A DNA stretch of 64,000 nt from Pseudolysinimonas kribbensis (GTDB lineage Bacteria > Actinomycetota > Actinomycetes > Actinomycetales > Microbacteriaceae), in assembly GCF_030161895.1 (NCBI RefSeq), contig NZ_BSVB01000001.1, positions 1,612,001 to 1,676,000 on the forward strand, in the 5' to 3' direction. Shown here one piece after another: positions 57,057-64,000 of this stretch. Numbering within the stretch: the first letter of the stretch is position 1; the number at the start of each line of letters is the position of its first letter. A program made the position numbers and the translations under genes. Below the pieces are notes generated by a model that was given only the letters and a program-made list of their open reading frames with translations, did no database searches and was not told where the DNA came from.

Positions 57057-58280
57057 GTGTTGTTCTGCGTGACCGCGAGTCACCGCGACACCGAGTTCGA
57101 CGTGCTCGACCGGGTGTCTCGGCGCACCGAGCGCACCGCGCGAGAGCTGACCGGCCGCCCCGGGATCCGGGGGCGATCGTGCTCGCCACCTGCAATCGCT
57201 TCGAGGCCTACCTCGAGGTGGAGCCGGATGCCGTGCCGTCGGCGGCCGACGCGGTGTTCGACGCGCTCGGCGACGCGACGGGCGACGACGCGCGGGCCGT
57301 CCGTGCGACCGCGCGCGTTCTCGAGGGCGACGCCGCCCTGCAGCACCTCTTCGCGGTCGCCGCGGGTCTCGAGTCGATGGTCGTCGGCGAGGACGAGATC
57401 AGCGGCCAGGTGCAGCGCGCCCTCGCCGCCGCGCGCGCCGACGGCACCGTGAGCGCGCACCTGGATGCCGCCTTCCAGCGCGCCGCCCGCACGTCGCGCA
57501 CCGTGCGCTCGGCCGTCGATCTCGGCGGCGCCGGCCGCTCCATCGCCCGCCTCGCCCTCGACCTCGCGTCGAGCCGGATCGCGGACTGGTCTGCCGCCGC
57601 GGTGCTCGTCGTGGGCACCGGCCAGTACGCGGCGACGACGATCGCCGGGCTGCGCGCCCGGGGGCGACCGACATCCGGGTGTTCTCGGCGACGGGCCGCG
57701 CCGACGGTTTCGCGACCCGCTTCGGCGTGCGCGCCGAGCACGACCTGCCGACCGCGATCGGCGGTGCGGATCTCGTCATCACCTGCACCGCGCGCTACAC
57801 CGTGCTGCCGGAGCACGTGCCCGACGAACGCGAGCGCCTCATCATCGACCTGGGCCTGCCGCGCAATGTCGACCCGGCCGTTGCGCGGGTGCCGGGGTGG
57901 AGCTGCTCGATCTCGAGCTGCTGGCCCTGCACGCCCCGCTGCCCGAGCTGGGTGGCGACGCCCACCGCATCGTCGACGACGCGGTCGCCGAATACGCGGC
58001 CGAGCGCGCCGCGGCGCCCGGCATCGTCGCGTTCCGCCGGCACGTGCTCGGCGTGCTCGGCGCCGAGCTCGAGCGCGCCCGGGCGCACGGTGCCGACGAG
58101 GCGACCCTGACGGCGATGCGCCACCTGACCGGTGTGCTCGTGCACGGCCCCTCGGTGCGCGCCCGGGAGCTCGCAGCATCCGGCCGCGCGGCCGAGTTCG
58201 AGGCCGGTCTCGAGGCGATCTTCGACATCCGGGTGGAGGCCGAAGACCGCCTCGGCGACCAGCGCGACGCGACCGCCTAG
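57057..58280 (+). CDS. hemA: Glutamyl-tRNA reductase HemA, ~408 aa (three frameshifts)
   Basis: First committed step of heme synthesis. The catalytic Cys is in VLATCNRFEAYLE, the family hallmark VVGEDEISGQVQRALAAAR follows, then HLDAAFQRAARTSRTVRS, the NADPH segment VLVVGTGQYAATTIAGL and LIIDLGLPRNVDPAVA. Three single G additions near 57173 (GIRGAIVLATC), 57664 (ARGATDIRVFSA) and 57897 (VPGVELLDLE) make one chain, and three repairs keep the frame. The start is the GTG at 57057. The IS remnant begins right after its stop. Confidence 0.93.
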
Positions 58281-58312
58281 GTGTAGTTCCTCGGGACGTT
58301 GTGATCGCGTGA

Positions 58313-58386
58313 CGTGAGCGAAGGCCTCCGCGGAGGATGTGGGTTACCACACTCACGTCCCACAACGGAGGCCTTCGTGACTCACG
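58313..58386 (+). promoter_or_regulatory. Hairpin enclosing the transposase start codon
   Basis: Left arms CGTGAG and CGAAGGCCTCCG (58313-58330) pair with CGGAGGCCTTCG and CTCACG (58366-58386) with a 3-nt bulge. The GTG start at 58377 lies in the right arm, so read-through mRNA would hide the start, a known way to limit transposase translation. Confidence 0.6.
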
Positions 58387-59160
58387 CTAATGCGCCGTTC
58401 ACGCCGGAGGGCAGGCTGCGGCTTGCTCGGTTGATCGTCGAGCAGGGATGGTCGGCTCGGCGTGCTGCGGAGCGGTTCCAATGCTCGCCGGCGACCGCGT
58501 CGAAATGGGCGGGTCGCTATCGACGGCAGTTGCCGATGACGGACCGCAGTTCCCGTCCGCTGCGGTCGCCTGGTCGCTGTCCGATGCGTTTAGAGCGCAG
58601 GATCATCGCGTTGCGGTTCACGCGCCGGTGGGGTCCGCACCGGATCGGCTATCACCTCGGTGTTTCCCCGGTCGACGGTCGGGCGGGTGCTCGAGCGCTA
58701 TCGGATGCCGCTGCTGCAGCACCTCGACCAGGCGACAGGGCTCCCGGTCCGCAGGCCGCGTCTGATTCGCTATGAGAAGGTCGCACCCGGCGAGCTGGTC
58801 CATGTCGATATCAAGAAGCTCGGCCGCATCCCCGACGGCGGCGGCCATCGAGTCGTCGGTCGACAGCAGGGCAGACGACACAACGACGGGCACGGTCGAG
58901 GGGGTCGCGGCTATTCGTTCTTGCATCACGCGGTCGATGACCACTCCCGGCTGGCCTACTCCGAGATCCACACCGACGAACGCAAAGAAACAGCGGCCGG
59001 CTTCTGGATCCGAGCCGCCGCTTTCTTCGCCGCCGCCGGCATCCGCGTCCAGGCAGTGATGACCGACAACGGCTCTTGCTACCGGTCCAGAGCCTTCGCT
59101 GCCGCGCTCGGCGGCATCAAACATCGCCGGACACGCCCTTATCGACCGCAAACCAACGGG
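58377..59160 (+). pseudogene. IS481-family transposase, 3'-truncated and frameshifted
   Basis: The protein starts VTHANAPFTPEGRLRLARLI with a helix-turn-helix (WSARRAAERFQCSPATASKW), then RLERRIIALRFTRRWGPHRIG. The catalytic domain starts in a second frame (STVGRVLERYRMPLLQHL) and has the first Asp in ELVHVDIKKLGRI and the second in VMTDNGSCYRS. It ends at RPYRPQTNG, before the catalytic Glu, so it cannot be active. The internal frame change near 58663 needs one base removed (GTTTCCCCGG to GTTCCCCGG) or two added. Its codon use is less GC-extreme than the neighbours, consistent with transfer. Confidence 0.85.
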
Positions 59161-59199
59161 CCGGACCACCGGTCTCGATGCGGAGTCCGCACGAGGCGA

Positions 59200-59242
59200 C
59201 GCCCCGCCGGCCTGTGTCTCAGCACACAGGGCCGGCGGGGCG
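59200..59242 (-). terminator. Terminator of the first repeat-rich surface-protein gene
   Basis: Long hairpin: arms of 13 and 5 bp (CGCCCCGCCGGCC plus TGTGT with their complements), one bulged G and a 6-nt loop. It lies 19 bp downstream of the stop codon. Confidence 0.8.
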
Positions 59243-59260
59243 CCGCCGTTCAGTCGGTTA

Positions 59261-61482
59261 TCACTCCGCCGTGCGGCGACGGCGGATCAGCGGCACGGCG
59301 GCGAGCGCGAGTCCGATGATCAGCAGGAGGTAACCGAGGCCGATCCACCCGGTCGGGTTGCCCGTCCCGGTCAGCGCGAGCGTCTTGAGGTCGCACGGGC
59401 TGGAGCTCGCCGTCGGCGTGAAGGTGAACGTCGTCGTCGTCACGCTCGGGTCGATGCCGTTGCCCTTCGTCGCCGCAGCGACCGCGGTGTAGGTGGTGCC
59501 CACCTTCGCCGGGTACGTGCCCGCGGCGACGGTCGAGCCGTTCACGGTCCAGATGACGTCCTCGGTGTCGCCGTTCAGCTCACCGAGCGTGAAGCTCGCC
59601 GAGGTGAAGCAGCCGGCCTGCTGGTCGCGGAACGTCGGCGTCACGAGCGCATGCGACGGCAGGGGCCCGCACACCTTCAGGGCGTCGGCGTCGACCGCGT
59701 CGACCACGACCGTGATCGGGAAGTCGACCACCGCGTACCCGGTCTCCGTCTGCACCGCCACGAGGTAGCTGCCGGGCTGCTCGGGCACGGTGACCGTGCC
59801 GTTGACCGCCTTCGTCATGTCGACCGGCGTGCCGTTGATCGTGTAGCCGACCACGTGCGGCTCCACCGTGACGACGATGGCACCGTCCCTGACGACCGCG
59901 AAGCCGTCCGCGTCGGTGGTGCAGGTCTGCGGGTCGCCCTGCGCCACCGCGGCCACGGCCAGCAGGCAGGAGCCCGCATCCGGTCCGAACGTGTGCGCGT
60001 AGCCCTCAGCCGGGTAGCCCGCGTCGAGCGAGAAGCCCTGCTGCGCGGTCTCGGTCACCACCACGACGTCACCCGGCTCGGTCGAATAGGTGCCCGCGTC
60101 GGTCGTGATGGGCTTCGCACCGTTCAGGGACACCTGGTAGACCACGCCGGTCGCCGCCGGGAGGATGTAGTCGCCGCTGAAGATCTGACCCGGATGGGTC
60201 GGCAGTTCGCATCGCGAGTCCTCGAAGGTGGGCACGCCGTGCACGGCGCTCAGCACGCAGCCATCGCTCGAGAGCGTGTCGAAGTGCAGGGTGTAGACCG
60301 TCGGATTGCTCGTGCCGGTCGGGAACTGGTAGCCCTTCGCGGCATCCGGTGTGGCGAAGACCTTCACGGTCGTTCCCGGCTGGGCGACCTGCTTACCCGT
60401 GAGCACGCTGCCCGAGGCGTCCTTGTAGACGACGCCGGTCGTCGCGGGGACGGTGTACGAGGCCTCCGGGACCTGGCCCGGGTTCTGCGCGTCGCAGACG
60501 GCCTGCGTCTGGGTGAGGTGCGCCGGCGGGGTCACGCAGTCGGAGCCGTGCAGCACCTTCAGGGTCAGCGTGAAGGGCCCGGTCGCGCCCGGGTTGGTGA
60601 TGACGTACCCGGAGCCGGTGACGGTGATCCGCGCCCAGACGGTGCTGCCGGCCGCGAGGCCCTGAGCGTGCTCGATGCGTCGTTCCAGGGGCCGGTCGAC
60701 GAGTCGGTGCTGTATTGCCACTTGGCTCCCGCCGGAAGGGCGGGGAAGCTCACGGCGCCCGTGCCGGCGGTGCCGACCGCGTCGCAGACGGCCTCCGTGA
60801 CGGTCGGGGTGCCGCTCACGGTGATGTGGCTCAGGCAGTCACCGGCGACCGCGGCGAGGGTGAACGACCATGCGGTCGCGTCGTACGACGGGAGCTTGTA
60901 TCCGCTCGTGGCCGTCGGGGTGATGACGACCGCGACGGAGCCGCCGCTCACATCCACCGGCACGGAGCTGCCGACGGTCGCAGCCTGCGCGGAGCCGCCG
61001 TTGAGCGTGTAGCTGTAGGTCACGTGGTCGCCGCCGATGATGACGAACGATGCGCTCGTCGTCGCTCCGGGGTGCTGCGCGTCGCACGCGGCCTGGTGCG
61101 GCGTGACCGCTCCGAGCGTCGCGCTCGGCTTCTCGCAGGCCTTCTGGGTCAGCGTTCCCGTGTCGAACGAGTACGCATCGCTGTCCCAGGCCTTCACGAC
61201 GACGCGGTAGGTGTTGTCCCGCGTGTCGTCCCACGTCTTCGAGAGGTGGAAGCTCGAGCCGAAGTCGGGGTTGCTGGCGACCGGCGCGTCGTTGATGGTC
61301 ACGACGACGGAGTTCTTATGACCGGGCTGGCTGTCGTCGGCGTAGTTCGTCAGATTGACCGTGAGGCCGGAACAGGTGGCGTTGACGGAGTGATCGTGCG
61401 CCTGCGCCGGGACCGTCGCGAGGGCGACGATTCCGAGGGCGACCGCGAGGGTCGCGCCCGCAGCGATGAGCTTCTTGAACAT
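59261..61482 (-). CDS. Secreted Cys-rich tandem-repeat surface protein with LALTG anchor, ~740 aa (one frameshift)
   Basis: A signal peptide (FKKLIAAGATLAVALGIVALATVPAQA) is followed by about 670 residues of beta-rich modules, each with a Cys near its start and end, a central YT(V/L)PxxxGVVY-type strand, a T-rich strand and an aromatic (GYxxP) segment. The end has LALTG at about 702-706, a membrane helix and RRRR tail, matching LAxTG wall-anchor signals. The frames join near 60667 with one added C (SSTLQGLAAGS). A related protein is encoded next to it. No enzyme motif is visible; adhesion or envelope structure is the best guess. Confidence 0.7.
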
Positions 61483-61572
61483 CGAGGGGTGGTTCCTTGC
61501 TGAGAGGGAGAGAGGTGAGCGGCCCGGGAAGGGCCTGCCCGCGCGCGTCGGCGCACAGGGGTTCACGGCACA

Positions 61573-61605
61573 GGGGGACGGCCGAGGGGGACGGGGATAC
61601 GGGGG
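61573..61605 (+). promoter_or_regulatory. G-quadruplex-like G-tract upstream of the surface-protein gene
   Basis: Four G tracts of 5, 5, 4 and 5 bases occur on the plus strand (61573, 61586, 61593, 61601), with spacers of 8, 2 and 4 nt. This is the template strand upstream of the minus-strand gene at 61482. The 305-bp gap 61483-61787 otherwise holds one hairpin and no gene that I can see. Confidence 0.4.
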
Positions 61606-61732
61606 ATGGCTCCCACCATGCGGAGGACATGGTACGAGCAGCACTCACGAACGTAGCAGGTCCCTCAAAGGGGGACAACTCGCGCGGGGGTTAACGCCGG
61701 GTGATTCATCCGGCGCTCGCGCGCGGACAGAT

Positions 61733-61774
61733 GGATGCCCCGCCCCGGTTCTCAGCGCCCGGGACGGGGCATCC
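61733..61774 (-). terminator. Hairpin downstream of the second repeat-rich gene
   Basis: Arms GGATGCCCCG (61733-61742) and CGGGGCATCC (61765-61774) are perfect complements with a 22-nt GC-rich loop that may fold further. It lies 14 bp after the stop codon of the second surface-protein gene. Confidence 0.65.
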
Positions 61775-61787
61775 GGCTTTTCGGTGA

Positions 61788-64000
61788 CTACACCTGGTCG
61801 CGGCGCCGGCGCAGCATCTGCACCGAGAGCAACGACAGCCCGGCCACCAGCAGGAGGGCCCCGCCGCCGATCAGGCCGGTGGGCAGAGAACCTCCCGTGA
61901 GGGCGAGGGTCTTCAGGTCACCGCAGGTGGCGGCGTTGGTGAAGGCCACGGTCCAGTCCTTCTGCTGGTCTTCGGTGAACCCGAAGACCGGCCCGTTCGG
62001 CTCCGCGTGGACGTGCACCGAGGTGCCGACCGCGATGGAGTGCGACCCGGCGTTCGCGGGCTGGCCGTCGATCGTCCAGATCACGGCGTCCGCGACGTCC
62101 AGGTTGTTGCCGAGGGTGAAGGTGGCGGTCGCGGCGCACCCTGCGGGTCACCGATCTCCGGCAGCACGATCGGGTGCGACGGGAGGTCGCCGCACACCGG
62201 CGCCAGCTTGCTCGTGAGGGTCCACGGGCCGGTGTAGTCCGCCAGCTTGTAGTTCTCCAGCGCGATCGCGGCGACGATGTGATCGCCGGGCGTGACCGAG
62301 TGCGGGCCGGCGTCGACGTCCTCCCCGTCGAGCGTGTACTGCACGCCCGTCGTGCTCGGGATGGTGACGACGCCGTCGGTGTAGACGCCCTGCTTGAACT
62401 CACCCACCGTGCAGATCTGATCGGTGACCGTCGCCTCGACAGGGCTCACCGCGCACAGACCGTCGGACACGAAGTCGAAGATCCACTTCACGGTGCGTCC
62501 GGCGTCGCCGAAGTTCCAGCCCTTGTCGGCCACCGTGGTCACGACGACGTGGTCGCCGTTGTCCGCGGTGTAGGTGCCGGGAGCGACGTTCTTCGTGAGC
62601 ACGCCGTTGACGCGCACGTTGTAGGTGACGTGCTCGACGTCGGCCAGCGTGTAGCTGCCCGGCGTCACGTCACCCTCGGTGCAGGTCGCGTCGGTGGCGG
62701 TGGGCTGCACGTAGTCGATCGTCAGCTCGCAGTTGCCGGGGTCGACGAACTCGTGCTTCAGGATGCTCGAGTCGGTCAACTGGTAGCCGGGGTCGGCGAT
62801 CGGCTGGACCCACACCACCGCATCCGGAGCGACCTTCACGACGACGCCGGGAGTGGCGTCCGTCCAGGTCGCGCCGAGGTCGGTGCTCACCTTGTAGTGA
62901 ACGCCCTCCGCCGCGATGACCGTGTAGGTCGCGTGGGTGTGACCGGGACGCGCATCGTGGCAGACGGCGTCGACCCAGGCGGGGGTCGCCGGAGTCGCGT
63001 CGTAGTCGCACGTGACACCGAGATCGGCGGACGTGAAGTCCCACTCTCCGGGCCCGACCAGGATGTAGCCGGGATCCGCCAGGGCGTGGATCCAGACGTG
63101 CTGGCCCGGGTCGAGGTTCCAGGTGCCGACGGCCTTCGGCGCGAACGTCACGTTGTCGGTGCTGACCTCATACGAGATGTGGTCGGCGGCGTAGAGCGTG
63201 TAGGCCGCGGGGGTGATGCCGCCGGGCACGTACACGTTGCAGGCCGTCTGCGAGAAGGTCGGCACGGTGCTCACGCCGGCATCCACGAGGCAGGCACCCG
63301 GATCGGTGTAGCTCCACGTGTTGTGGCCCGGCGACGTCAGGCGGTAGCCCGGGTCGGCGGTCACGTCCACGACGATCGAGGCGTTCTTCGGGACCACCAC
63401 ATGCGTGCCCACCGAGCTGTCAGCCGCGACGCCGTTGATCGTCACGGAGTACGAGACGCCCTTGACATCCGGCAGCGTGTAGGTCGCGTCGGTCGAGGTG
63501 CTCGGAGCCGTGCAGATCGCGTTCTCGAAGCCCACGGTCACCGAGACGTCCTGGAGGCAGTCGCCGGGGTCGGCGAAGGTGAGGGTGAACGACGACGGTC
63601 CGACGAGGATGTAGCCGTAGGAGACCACCGCGGTGACGGTCACCGTCTTCGGCAGTGCGCCGTAGACGAGCTTGGTGCCGGAGACGGTCGAGTTCCCCAC
63701 CTTGTAGGTGACGTGGTCGGTCGCGATGATCGTGTAGCTCGGAACACCGTGCTCACCGGGGGCGGTGCACGTCGACTGAACGACCGTGGGCTGCACCGGC
63801 TGAACGCACTTGCTGGCCACATTCGTGAAGGGGTGCGAAGCGAACTCGACCGGCTTGATCGACAGTTCGTAGCCGGAAAGCGGCGTCACCTTGACGCGCA
63901 CGGTGGTACCGGCCGGGAAGGAGGCCGTGGTTCCTTGCGCGATGGTCGCGTAGGTGTTGCCGGTGTTGCTCGACTTGATCCAGTACTGCGCGCCCGTGAC
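61788..64000 (-). CDS. Cys-paired tandem-repeat surface protein with LALTG anchor (5' part outside window, one frameshift)
   Basis: The frame is open to base 64000, so the N-terminus and any signal peptide are missing; 737 residues are visible after one G is added near 62146 (PQGCAATATFTLG). At least seven modules of about 80 residues follow each other, each with a Cys pair, a strand HV(T/S)YxV and an aromatic turn such as ADPGYRL, ADPGYIL, ADPGYQL or ADKGWNF. The protein ends with LALTG, a membrane helix and RRRR. It resembles its neighbour at 59261 in architecture and anchor. Role unknown. Confidence 0.72.

Larger units (their letters stand above)
58281..59160 (+). mobile_element. Truncated IS481-type insertion element (left part)
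   Basis: The element begins directly after the hemA stop with a leader of about 95 bp (possible terminal repeat starting GTGTAGTTCCTCGGGACGTT) and a transposase gene. Homology stops at 59160 after CAAACCAACGGG; the rest of the transposase and the right end are missing, replaced by the terminator of the surface-protein gene. No target duplication can be checked. Confidence 0.8.

Noticed and set aside
1-64000. CRISPR arrays, rRNA and tRNA genes
   Set aside because: No regularly spaced short direct repeats and no tRNA- or rRNA-like segments were seen in the intergenic regions, nearly all of which are shorter than 260 bp.

Overview
The window reads as chromosomal DNA of a very GC-rich actinobacterium (I estimate about 72% GC), most likely a member of the Microbacteriaceae (Micrococcales). 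Supporting signs are the coproporphyrin-type heme pathway (HemQ, ferrochelatase with a terminal Cys cluster), a fused CydDC exporter, a sigma factor fused to a zinc-finger anti-sigma domain, LAxTG-type cell-wall anchors, GTG starts with 4-bp stop/start overlaps, and dense GCATCC/GGATGC hexamers. I saw no tRNA, rRNA, CRISPR array or prophage.

The most important caution is technical. About 43 conserved coding frames break at points where restoring one (three times two) missing bases, nearly always G or C in a homopolymer, rebuilds the expected protein. In every affected gene the number of repairs I propose agrees with the frame of the downstream stop codon. I noticed no G or C run longer than five bases, while an A7 run is present. 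I therefore annotate these genes as single CDSs with likely sequence errors, not as pseudogenes, and state the repair for each.

Layout. 1-1.7 kb: end of a GntR/FCD regulator and lldD. 1.8-4.4 kb: SGNH hydrolase, then an F420-flavoured operon (LLM oxidoreductase, alpha/beta hydrolase, deazaflavin-dependent reductase). 4.5-9.6 kb: acyl-CoA dehydrogenase-like protein, LtrA membrane protein, two small membrane proteins, an acetyltransferase, a dimethylargininase-like hydrolase and an Lrp regulator. 9.7-16.3 kb: molybdate and molybdenum-cofactor block, with a minus-strand HTH-TOBE regulator/modABC operon divergent from a plus-strand moeB-moeA-moaC/mog-moaE operon. 16.3-23.4 kb: cytochrome bd operon cydA-cydB-cydDC, divergent from a BlaI/M56-peptidase pair, with three tandem operator-like palindromes between them. 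23.6-25.8 kb: cupin and a membrane cytochrome b/molybdopterin oxidoreductase. 25.9-30 kb: fused sigma/anti-sigma protein and an SdrD-like wall adhesin. 30.1-36.9 kb: second cofactor block (fdhD-moaA-moaD; moeA2-mobA) beside a large FdhF/YdeP-type molybdoenzyme. 37-47.6 kb: putA, MarR regulator, SDR, FAD oxidoreductase, NAD epimerase, DNA glycosylase, acetyltransferase, 6-phosphofructokinase, DUF1304 protein. 47.6-58.3 kb: a complete heme pathway from glutamyl-tRNA (hemQ-H-C-D-B-L operon; hemE-hemY; hemA), with a small envelope/stress trio between. 58.3-59.2 kb: truncated IS481-type element. 59.2-64 kb: two large Cys-paired tandem-repeat wall proteins ending in LALTG plus a membrane anchor; the second runs off the window.

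The genes fit together as a respiratory and redox region: heme feeds cytochrome bd (CydDC supports its assembly), and molybdate uptake and cofactor synthesis supply at least two molybdoenzymes. The least explained parts are the repeat-rich surface proteins, the triple operator linking BlaI to cytochrome bd, and a three-copy family of intergenic nested hairpins.
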